DNA of 28,070 nt from the NCBI GenBank assembly GCA_030141605.1, contig JAQGDQ010001719.1, positions 1 to 28,070 of the forward strand, read 5' to 3'. Shown piece by piece: positions 10,497 to 19,755 of this stretch. Positions within the stretch are counted from its first letter, which is position 1. The number at the start of each line of letters is the position of its first letter. The notes beneath the pieces are model-generated. The model was not told where the DNA came from, did not search any database, and worked only from the letters and a program-made list of their open reading frames with translations. The DNA comes from Tubiluchus corallicola (Eukaryota; Priapulida; Priapulimorpha; Priapulimorphida; Tubiluchidae). Position numbers and translations under genes: made by a program.

Positions 10497-11105
10497 CTAT
10501 TGTTAAAACAAAACTGGACCAAACCTTAAACTGCAGGGCAAAACAATCTGCTCTTTAAAGCATTGAAAGGAAACTTACTATTTTTTCAAAAATCACTTAC
10601 GTGAAAGAATTATTATCACACAAGCACAATTTCACGTTCGCGCCACTAGTTCTTCGCTGTTGCATGTATTTTGCCATTTGCTACTTAAATGGGCACTAGC
10701 ACCTGCATTTCAGAAACGCATTGCATAAAAAACAACTGCAGTACCTCTCAGTTCAGATGTGTTAGTTTCAGACGAACTGCACACGTTCGACAGCTCATGT
10801 GCGAGTGCAGCAGTAAATTTGAAATTTGAATTTTTGTCTTAAAACTTGCCTACTTTTAGTACAACACACTGAATATCTTACAGTAGCACTGTACTTGAAT
10901 TTTCTCTTTCACAAACACGTGCAACACGCTCATGGAATGCTTTTGCAGTTGAAAATTATGTTCATTTGTGATGTCATCAATAGTTGAGACTGGTGCCGTT
11001 AATTAAGTTTTTAATCTATCAATTAATTATAAGAAACACTTTTGCAGTATTAATTGTGTTAAAACGTATAGACTTGAAAAATCGTTCTGTCTTCCTTTAA
11101 GAAAA
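10497..11105 (-). repeat. Interspersed repeat, copy B (inverted partner of copy A)
   Basis: Read on the minus strand this matches 4320-5215, including both the 5' segment (GGAAGACAG, GATTAAAAACTTA) and the 3' segment (TGCAGTTTAAG, GGTCCAGTTTTG). It lacks the polypyrimidine expansion of copy A but holds a segment near 10770-10820 missing from A. The two copies are in opposite orientation about 5.3 kb apart. Confidence 0.65.
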
Positions 11106-11109
11106 TTTG

Positions 11110-11880
11110 ACTAATAAAACGAGGGCACCATTTAATAAGACCAGATTTTTCAGTAATAAGTGACAAAATTTTTCAAGATACTTAGGTGAAATTTAAGTCC
11201 TGTTTCCTAGATTCACCTCTTCTTAGTCAAAGTCACGTTGAAATTTAAAGTCGACTGTTGCGTTAAAACCGTTCTGCATGTACAGCTGCTGCAGTGCATT
11301 TTAGTCTGTTGAATAAACTTGAATCAGTGTTGTATGCTTGCTTGTGTCATTGTGTACTCATGTGAATGAACTGACTGCCCCACATTTAAATATCCGTGTA
11401 AGCAAAACTTTTGTATAACATGTTAAAATATGTCAGGCAAACGGAAGCGCACGGAGTTAGATGCACAGGGAAAATCAGAGCTCTTTAAAGGGCCGGAAAC
11501 CAGCATGAAGTGACCTTAGGGCTCACACACGCCTAAGAAATTATACAGGAAGATTAAAAACATTTGAGAGAAAGTGTAAAAACAAAGAAAAGAAACCGTT
11601 CAGGAAAGGATGAAGACGTTGAAGGTGGATGACTGCTGTCGTTTGACTTTGTGAAAACAAAACACGCTGTTAATGGACCGATTTACACACCGGCCTGATG
11701 TATATTAATCAGGGCAAAGCGTTTATGTGCAGTTCTTTGCCAAAAACACACAACTGCATTATTGGAACAGGTCACACGTAGAATAAAACTGCCATTTATT
11801 AAGACCACGTTATTGTAGGTATAAATGTTTTGACTTATTACCCTTGGTGACCTCTTATAAGCCACATTACATTAGACAGT
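11110..11880 (+). pseudogene. Decayed pogo/Tigger-like transposase remnant
   Basis: A short plus-strand frame starts with ATG at 11430 and reads MSGKRKRTELDAQGKSELFK before a stop at 11511-11513. This resembles the N-terminus of Tigger/CENP-B-like transposases (a basic KRKR patch followed by a helix-turn-helix). Further on, about 11612-11680, an interrupted frame reads EDVEGG, then LLSFDFVKTKHAVNGPI, similar to the second CENP-B helix-turn-helix region. Stops and shifts break it throughout. Similar CCATTTAATAAGACCA and CCATTTATTAAGACCA segments occur near 11128 and 11791. The ends are approximate. Confidence 0.45.
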
Positions 11881-11994
11881 AGTATTATGAGCTAGACTAC
11901 TTTTATACTCTTATATTGCACAGGCAAAACTTGTTGCATACACACGTCTCGGTTATGTTTAAAATTTAACCTCAGATTAGACTACAACGGCTAC

Positions 11995-12498
11995 TTTACC
12001 GATGCTTGCTGTACATTACATAATTAACCCTGGCTATGCGGAGATTTCACTAAACGGTGACTTACTATATCATGAAGAGATTGAACACCTGAAACGCGTT
12101 ACCTGCAGGAAATGTTTTTACTGATGCTTGCTGTACATTACATAATTAACGCTGGCTATGCGGAAATTTCACTAAACGGTGACTTACTATATCATGAAGA
12201 GATTGAACACCTGAAACACGTTACCTGCAGGAAATGTTTTTACTGATGCTTGCTGTACATTACATAATTAACGCTGGCTATGCGGAAATTTCACTAAACG
12301 GTGACTTACTATATCATGAAGAGATTGAACACCTGAAACACGTTACCTGCAGGAAATGTTTTTACCGATGCTTGCTGTACATTACATAATTAACGCTGGC
12401 TATGCGGATATTTCACTAAACGGTGACTTACTATATCATGAAGAGAATGAACACCTGAAACACGTTACCTGCAGGAAATGTTTTTACCGATGCTTGCT
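11995..12498 (-). repeat. 122-bp tandem array duplicating an exon edge and its splice donor
   Basis: Four copies with an exact 122-bp period start at 12001, 12123, 12245 and 12367, and a fifth start at 12489 runs into the FN3 exon. On the minus strand each unit contains CAAGCATCGGTAAAAACA, then TTTCCTGCAG|GTAACG, which is the last 28 nt of the exon plus its donor, followed by ~94 nt of intron. In the repeats the 28-nt piece is preceded by TGTACAG, a possible acceptor, instead of the exon's TGGGAG. The copies differ at only a few positions, so the array is recent or homogenised. Confidence 0.92.
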
Positions 12499-12645
12499 CC
12501 CAGTCTAACTCATCTTGTGATTTGTACCTCACATCATAACTGCTAGGTGCCAGACCGCCATCATCCAAAGGAGGAATAACATCAAACGTGACCGTTGTTG
12601 GAGTGATAATCTCTGGTCTGGCAGAAGGCGGCATCTGAGGCTCAA
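12469..12645 (-). CDS. Ncam/Fas2-like: NCAM/Fas2-like receptor: first FN3 domain, 5' exon
   Basis: A 177-nt exon entering and leaving in phase 1; acceptor TTTTTATACAG, donor CTGCAG|GTAACG. It encodes EPQMPPSARPEIITPTTVTF, then DVIPPLDDGGLAPSSYDVRY and a Trp-containing strand ending KTFPA: the first half of an FN3 domain with the conserved Pro-rich start, DDGG turn and Y-x-V-x-Y strand. Its last 28 nt and donor are repeated four more times in the adjacent intron. An alternative donor (GCATCG|GTAAAA at about 12487) exists, but only the chosen one joins the next exon in phase and restores the domain. Use of a donor in the array would add a stop codon (ATA TAG) about 38 nt into the intron. Confidence 0.88.
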
Positions 12646-12648
12646 CTG

Positions 12649-14172
12649 TATAAAAATATTGATTAATCATATGAACACAACAACTTGAAAGTAGCCAAAA
12701 TAACAAAGGATTTCTTAAATTTATAATCTGAACATAAACAAGACTCAATGATTAATGTAATATTTACTTTTTGCAGTGGTACTCAAAATTCATCTGTACA
12801 CCATACTAGAATGAGAGTTGGTTTTTGTCAACTTAATTATGATTTATACCTCAGAAAGTGCAAAAATTACGATGGATCGCTAGCATCACCTAGTTGTCAA
12901 TTTGGTTCTGCTTACGAAACAGTCGGTCATTACTAAATTAGCTGCCCTCTTTACCACCAGGCCAGACGCAACTTATTTACAAATCTCTGCACTCTTTTGT
13001 CAGCTTTTAACATCAATGCTTACAGTCTTGCAACAAATGAACTTGTACGTTTGTTCCTGCATGGGAACCGTACCTTAGATAATTCTGTGAACACTCAAAT
13101 TTTGGTTTTAAACACCAAGCACTTTATAAAGTGTTAACTCTGCTACTGTTGTTACATACTAACGTTCATATTTATTGAAACATTTTTTGTACGTGGGGGT
13201 CACCATTGTTCTGCATCTGTCTAGCATTCACTCCCACTAGCGGAGAACATATATAATATCAAACCTAGTCATATGTTACATCTTCAATAAATTATCTTTA
13301 AACGAACGTAAGATTTAGGGTTTCCATTGGGTACCCAAGTAATTACCAGCATTGTTTATTATCCGAGCCTAATGTTTCTATCCGGTCCCATAAATGAAAA
13401 TGCTGTCATTAAATTTTGCAATGCGATATCCGTTGTTAGAGAATTTAAACCATCTGCTGTGCACTTCTATAGTAGGTACCTACTAGTAGACTATTAACTG
13501 TTGCATTGACAAGGCACCAGGATAGCAGCCAGTAGGGAGGTGGCAGATCAAACCATTTTTGCCGTAGGGGTGACTTACAAAAACAAACTATGATTTCTTT
13601 ACCAAAACATTAATTATCAAAATGAAAATTGTTTATTAACCTTTAAAAACCCATTTCAGGCCGCTAACAAAGATACAAATCAACGGATTGTTAAGTTTAA
13701 AATCACACAGAAAGGATAATGTAGATTATTTTACTCCCCTAATCCCTACGCTGTACTAATAGTACTCAGTGCGGTACTATGAAAGCTAATGTAGCTGACT
13801 GATTAATAGTGTGCAATTAAGCAATTAAAAAGTCAGGCAGATAAAAACCTAGTTAAATGTCTTGCGTGGGAAAACACTAACTTTCGCAGCACACAGCTCG
13901 TGTGTTCAAGCTTTCAGGGTGTAATAAACGAATGCTTGTTGTTAACATAACAGTGCAGTTAGTTGAAATGCATCAGCGGTTGTTTTTATTTGTGAATATA
14001 AATGATTACACAATTTCTTCACTGCCGATGAATCTTAACAATCGGCTACCCGACGGGTATAAAGAAAAGGGTACCCGAGTTTGATTTTTGTTACTTGTGA
14101 AAACAGTAGCAATATTTCTAGCGTGAACTCAAGCTGATGTTTTACTTTAACAGAACTACACGAGATACTCAC
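12649..14172. other. Intron between the Ig and first FN3 domains
   Basis: No exon or classified repeat was recognised. A perfect 16-bp palindrome TAGTAGGTACCTACTA lies at 13470-13485. Small open frames have no homology that I recognise. Confidence 0.5.
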
Positions 14173-14269
14173 AAACTTGCTTGACATTAACAAGGCGATT
14201 TCGAGTTCCCAAATCGTTTGTAGCGACACACTCGTACATCCCAAAATCACTATCCACATTCGTCGTGAT
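14173..14269 (-). CDS. Ncam/Fas2-like: NCAM/Fas2-like receptor: Ig domain, 3' exon
   Basis: A 97-nt exon with acceptor GGTTTTTCCAG and donor GTTT|GTGAGT; it enters in phase 0 and leaves in phase 1. It encodes the end of an immunoglobulin domain: VDSDFGMYECVATNDLG, the D-x-G-x-Y-x-C-x-A-x-N signature with the second disulphide cysteine, then TRNRLVNVKQ. The GTGAGT donor is a perfect consensus and its phase fits the next exon at 12645; an earlier GTTTGT option would not. Confidence 0.9.
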
Positions 14270-14378
14270 CTGGAAAAACCGACATAAGCTGTACTGGCGT
14301 TCTTTGAGTTTAAAATGGGAAAAACTTCCGGAAAATGCAGAGCATTTTTACGGGAAAATTTTTCACATTAATATGTAC

Positions 14379-14566
14379 CTCTAGCGACTTGAGATGACCA
14401 CTTCCAAAGACTTTAGCATCCATGGCGCTGTTTTCTACCGGCTGTCCGTTCATTCTCCACTCCAGTTCTGCCGGTGGATCAGCATCCACGTGGCACGTTA
14501 AATTGACAGTATGCTCAATCCATGAATTAACTTCGCTAGATGAGTTTACGGTGAAAATTGGATAGT
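14379..14566 (-). CDS. Ncam/Fas2-like: NCAM/Fas2-like receptor: Ig domain, 5' exon
   Basis: A 188-nt exon with acceptor TTTTTTGCAG and donor CTAGAG|GTACAT; it enters in phase 1 and leaves in phase 0. It encodes the first part of an Ig C2/I-set domain: HTVNLTCHVDADPPAELEW with the first disulphide Cys and the core Trp 12 residues later, then HLKSLE leading into the next exon. As the domain directly before two FN3 domains it would correspond to the last Ig domain of an NCAM-type receptor (family: five Ig + two FN3). The preceding Ig exons are not seen, so the upstream intron would exceed 13 kb and holds the LINE and the composite repeat region. Confidence 0.9.
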
Positions 14567-14689
14567 CTGCAAAAAATAAACATGTTGATACACAATGCAA
14601 AGAAAAACATATTCCAGTTTCTTAAATATTAGTGAGTAATATAAACAAATGATACAGGCATCTTATAATACAGGACCAACTCTAATACG

Positions 14690-15100
14690 GGGACAACTCA
14701 TGTAATTTTTTTTGTCTATTTTTGGTTACTCGCTTGTGAAGTAACTCCATAAAGAGGCTTGTTTTGCCATTTTCTTGAATCTTGCCGAGAATATAAATAA
14801 TACAGGGACAACTCATGTAATTTTATTTGTCTATTTTTGGTTACTCGCTTGTGAAGTAACTCCATAAAGAGGCTTGTTTTGCCATTTTCTTGAATCTTGC
14901 CAAGAATATAAATAATACAGGGACAAGTCATGTAATTTTATTTGTCTATTTTTGGTTACTCGCTTGTGAAGTAACTCCATAAAGAGGCTTGTTTTGCCAT
15001 TTTCTTGAATCTTGCCGAGAATATAAATAATACAGGGACAACTCGTATAATTTTATTCCTCCATTTTTGGCTGCTCACTTGCGAAATAACCTATTAAGGC
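14690..15100. repeat. 115-bp tandem repeat array
   Basis: GGGACAACTC recurs with starts at 14690, 14805, 14920 (GGGACAAGTC) and 15035, an exact 115-bp period. Three copies are nearly identical and the fourth diverges after about 30 bases. The unit contains TTGGTTACTCGCTTGTGAAG and TTGCCGAGAATATAAATAA. It lies in the intron upstream of the Ig exons; the minus-strand open frame across it is incidental. Confidence 0.9.
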
Positions 15101-15409
15101 TCCTGTGATTGTTCTTGTGTTTTTGCTCCAGTTTTACCATTGTTTCTCGTGCATACATCTGTTCTTAATGACTTGAGCATGTGCACTGACTGCAGTGGGC
15201 AGAAAACCGGCATGATTTAAGGCAAAATGTGCAGTAATACCAGATTATTAACATGTCAATAGTAAACTCAAATGATTTCAGCTCAGCTTCTAGAGCAGCC
15301 AGGTTTGGTAGCACAGATACTTATGACGTATATGAAGTAGGTCGTTTAAAATGAATTTTTTTCCTAAATTTATGCAATCTTGAAATAATGCAATTAGTCA
15401 GCTGCTGAT
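15101..15409. other. Unclassified intronic stretch
   Basis: Sequence between the 115-bp array and the LINE tail. No gene or element was recognised. Confidence 0.4.
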
Positions 15410-15410
15410 A

Positions 15411-15631
15411 ATATATATATATATATAATAATCTTTATTTGCCATTAAAAACATTGATAATCACTGATAAAAACTTTATAGAGATAATCAATCAGTGTTA
15501 GTTAATAAAAACTTACACTGCTGAAGGCAAATGCGTCAGTGCAATCTAAACTACTGTGCAGTAATGACGAATAAAATCAAACATATTTACAACTATACAC
15601 AAAAAAATATAAAAAAAAAACTATGATTTAA
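15411..15631 (-). other. LINE 3'UTR and (TA)n tail
   Basis: About 220 bases from the ORF2 stop to the tail, AT-rich, with TAATCACTGATAAAAAC-like and AATCAATCAGTG segments that could form a short stem-loop. It ends AATAAAGATTATTATATATA on the minus strand. The reverse transcriptase of this clade is expected to recognise this end. Confidence 0.7.
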
Positions 15632-18600
15632 TTAATATGGCCGTGGGTATATGAATTCGGAATTAGTGTGTATGTTGTCGTACTGGTGTGATGGTATTTC
15701 ATATCTGGTTAATATTAGTGATTTTAATTTTGTTTTAAATGCTGATAGGGACTTGATTTGTTTAACCTGTAATGGTAGAGAATTCCAAAGTAAAATTGCT
15801 TGTTTGATTACAGAGTTCGTTCCATAGTGGGTATTTGTCCTAATTTGTTTTAGATTGCTTGTTCTGGAATTAACGATAGGATTTGGAAAAAAGGTAAATC
15901 TGTTATTCTGGTATGGTTTGCTGATGTTGTTAATGTATTTAAATATAAAAAGCAGAGTAAAATATTCTTTGTGTGCTTCAATGATTGGGAATTTTAAAGT
16001 TTTTCTCAGGTTAGTTGTTGAAGCTTTGAATTTTTGTCTACCTGCCTTGTGTTTGTATGAGTACCTAGCTATCAATCTCAACGCATAGTTTTGAAGGAGA
16101 TTTAATTTTAAGTAATTTTCTCTTTTGGTTTTTTGAAGTAGTGTACATCCATATAAGAAGTGTGGTAGAACTAAAGTTTTATATATTAGTGTTTTAGTTT
16201 CCTTTGTTAGTTGCCCTTTAACTTGTCGGAGATATGATGTGCTAGATGCCATTTTTGTGTATATGTTATTAAAGTGATCATCCCATGAAAGATTATTGTC
16301 TACTTGTATGCCCAGGAATTTAACATTGTTAGTTTGTTTGATTACAGCATTATCTATTGTCAATGTGGTTGATGATGCATCATTAGTATTTAATGAGGGT
16401 GACAGTATCATGAATTCTGTTTTGTCATTATTCATTTTTAGCTTGTAATGACTAAATGCCATATTTATATTTTTTTTATATCTTCTTCTAAATAATTTTT
16501 TGCAGTTTGGACATTTTCATGGGCTATGTAGATTGTAGTGTCATCAGCGTATTGCGTTATTTGTGAGTGTTTTAATACACTGGATATGTTGTTTATATAT
16601 AGGCAAAATAATAACGGACCTAGTAGTGGTCCTTGCGGTATACCTCTGTTTAACGTGGCCCAGTCAGAAAAGTTGGTTGTATCTAACTTTACTCGTTGTT
16701 GTCTATCTTTGAGAGAATTTTGTATCAGTTTTAACGATATCGAATCTAATCCGATTTGTTTTAAATTATCGTAAAGTAGTTCGTGATTAATGCTATCGAA
16801 AGCTTTACTTAAATCCAAAAATGCTGCTAAAATGTATTGCTTGTTGTCTAAACTATGTCTCCAATTTTCTGTTGTGTGTATTAGGGCGTCAATGGTTGAA
16901 TGGTGTTTACGGAAGCCAAACTGATGTTTTGATAAAAGTTCATGTTTATTTACATATGAATTTATCTGATCATAAATTACCCTTTCCCAAACTTTACCGA
17001 AACAATGGATTACGGAAATTGGGCGATAATTCATGGGATCACATTTTGGATCTTTTTTATGGATTGGAGTCACGTTTGCCATTTTACATACCGTTGGAAA
17101 TTCGCCTCTCATAATTATCTGATTAGTAATGTAAGTCATATGCGGGGCTATTACAGATGCGCTATCTTTTAGAATTTTGATAGGAATATCTGATGGTCCA
17201 CTCCCTTTGTTGGAACTTAGGTTATTTAATATGTCGTTAATTTCTCCTACTGTGACGCTTTTGAATGAGAATACTGTGTTAGACGATTTGTTTTTTAATT
17301 TATTAATTATATTATTGCTAATATGAGAAGCCACTCCCTTAAAATTTCCAAGATTCAGGAATATTGCATTTAGCGCGTTGGCAATATCTTTGGGTTTTGT
17401 AATAACAGTGTTGTTGATCTTAATTTCGTCAACTTGTTACGGCATTTATTTATTACATTGTTAATAATTTTCCATTTTTCTTTGGTATTTGTTGCGTTTT
17501 TACATTGTTGTTGTATATGTTTATTTTTCAAGCATTTATTAAGATTATTAAATTGATTTCTCTTTTTTTTATAATTGTTATGATTGTTTTTAGTTTTGTT
17601 CTTTTCCCATATATTATACATTCTGTTTTTCGCTATTCTTAGTTTGTCAAGTTCAGGTGTTGTCCAGGTACTTTCGTTATTGAGTTTGCTTTGTTGTGGG
17701 ATTTGCTTTACGTTTTTATATGGTGCATGTACATTAAGGCAATATTCAACATTATATGTCAGAATATTAACTTGTGTATCTATTTTATCAGTCATATATA
17801 TGGAGGTCCAGTTCATTTTTGCTAAGTCGATTAAGTATGAATGTTTGTTGTATTGGGCGTAGTCTCTCATTAAATGCCAGACTGAATTTTGGTTATTATT
17901 ATGCTGTGAGGTCATTTTATCTACTAATATTGTGAAATGATGATCTGAATAATCACACGGGAAAGTATCATATGCTACGAAATTATTGTTACTATTTGAA
18001 ATGAAATGGTCGATTACTGTGGCTGATGTTTTAGAAATTCGAGTAGGTTTATTGTTGTTAAGTATGTGGACATTATATTGTTTTAAAAGCTCTGTGTATG
18101 TTTTGTATGCCAGTGTGTTTGTAGCTAAAATATCAAGGTTGAAATCGCCCATTATAAGAACTTTTTATTTTCGAAAACACTGCGTTCTAGTTCTTCACTA
18201 AAGTATTTGAAAAATGTTTTGTGTTTGAGATTGGGTGGTCTATATATGGTTCCTATTACATAGTTCTCAATGCTGCACCAAACAGATTCAATCTTGCCGG
18301 TTCTGATGCCTTTCATTTCTTGTGGTCTCAGGTGTGAAGGTATATACATCGCAACCCCTCCACCTTTCTTATTTTTACATCTATCTCTTCTTATTAATGT
18401 GTGATTAGGTAATTCTATAGTGTTGCTAAGTATTTGTTTATGTAGCCAAGTTTCTGTTATGCCTACAATCAGATTTTCGGTGGCGTGAATTGTATCTTTC
18501 AGCAGCCAGTGTTTTTTGACGAGACTTTGAATATTTATATTTAGAAATTTGATGTTCTTTTTATAAGTAATCATGAATTTTTTTAGCTCATCACTGGTAT

Positions 18601-19420
18601 TATTATTGTTGGTGTTATTATTATTATTATTTGGCAAAATGGGTCCAGGGTTAGTTTCGATACCACCAAGTATAAGTAGTAAACGAATTATGGTTAAAAT
18701 GTAAGCCAGTTCAGAATATGAGTATAGAGTGCTTTCAAATTTAGATGAAATCTGTAATTTTTCCAATTTTTTTAGAGCTACGTATTTTAGATTGACATGA
18801 CGCATTTGTCTTATAGCACTGAGGTACACAACTTTTAAGATGGATACAAATCTTTTTAAAATAAATTGCATAGAGTGTCTTATTCTATCGCTATTTACAG
18901 GAAAAGCAATGAAAAAGTTGTTTAAATTACCTTTAGTCATTACATTACAAATTACTGTTACGTAGATCATTTTCAGTTTTAGTATGTATAGTAATGTACG
19001 TAGTATAACTAAGACGTAAGCATAGTTACAATAAAAGAACTTAACTGTTTGATATTTGGCGTTAAATATACAAAGGCTCCCATAATCACAAATAAATTTG
19101 GTAATTTTATGATAAGATACGTTAGAAATATCAACTATGATACAAGAAGTAAATTCGTATGGTTTCCAAAATGTACCTATTAACACAAATAAAATAACTT
19201 TAACTTGCAGTTTTTTTGCAGTAATACGGCAGCATAGTATCAAGCTTACACAGTAGAACGTTACACATGCGTGGTAAATTAATTTTAGAACGATCATAAG
19301 GATACTAATATCGGTTGCGAGTAAAAGGGCTTGTATAGAATACAGTACTATAAGAAGTAAATATTTCCTATTATGTAATAACGTGGGTGAGATAATTGTT
19401 ATTATAATACTAGTATACAC
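15632..19420 (-). pseudogene. LINE ORF2: hydrophobic leader, 2A-like motif, endonuclease, reverse transcriptase (three one-base frameshifts)
   Basis: The frame opens after a TAA near 19480; no in-frame ATG precedes the Met at 19297, so that is the likely start unless initiation is unusual. Order: a hydrophobic, multi-helix-like region to about 18690; a 2A-like motif (GGIETNPGP, coding ends at 18641); an Asn/Thr run; an endonuclease with NINIQSLVKK, GITETWL, IYRPP, MGDFNLD and SDHH; a reverse transcriptase with YRPISV, QFGFRKHHST, LDLSKAFDSINHELL, GIPQGPLLGPLL and catalytic YADD (16540-16551); then KFLGIQVDNNLSW and LLWNSLP motifs near the C-terminus. Frames change at about 18162-18166, 17430-17440 and 16470-16477. 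Each needs one extra base to restore the frame, and there are no other stops. The stop is at 15632. Confidence 0.92.
18641..18730 (-). other. 2A-like ribosome-skipping sequence in LINE ORF2
   Basis: ILTIIRLLLILGGIETNPGP is encoded here, ending at 18641. The family consensus for 2A/StopGo peptides is D-(V/I)-E-x-N-P-G-P after a helical hydrophobic stretch, with the Gly-Pro bond skipped by the ribosome. Every position matches except the first, which is Gly instead of Asp. The upstream leucine/isoleucine-rich helix fits. 2A-like motifs are known from APE-type LINEs of several invertebrates, near the N-terminus of ORF2 as here. If active, it would release a hydrophobic leader of about 218 residues (from Met at 19297) from the enzyme. 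Confidence 0.75.
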
Positions 19421-19755
19421 AATTGTTACGTTATAATCTTTTACACGAGTTAGGATGGATTGGCCTATTTTGCCATATTATGTAAAAATTCACTAGCAGC
19501 AGTGCTAAAAATTTTCTGTTATTCAGTGTCATCATTAAAATCATAATAGAATAGTAAACTAACAGCAACATTTCCCTGATGTAATAATTTATAATACATA
19601 TAATTTGTTAACTACACTATTGGTATACTAACGTTGGACACCATAACACACTAGTGTCAGGGGATGGATCGGCCTGCTTCACATAAACAAGTGTTTACGC
19701 AGACTAGCTTTAAAGTTCAGAGTAATGTCTAAAACCAAGCTAAACGATACTAGGC
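19421..19755 (-). other. LINE inter-ORF spacer
   Basis: 335 bases between ORF1 and the opening of the ORF2 frame. GGATGGAT(T/C)GGCCT occurs twice on the plus strand (about 19453 and 19663). No coding signal was recognised. Confidence 0.5.

Noticed and set aside
13320-14070. GGGTACCC motifs near 13330 and 14070 as ends of an element
   Set aside because: Beyond the short KpnI-like core the flanks do not match in either orientation.
14716-14931. Minus-strand 71-codon frame
   Set aside because: It is the 115-bp tandem repeat read through; the same peptide recurs because the DNA repeats.
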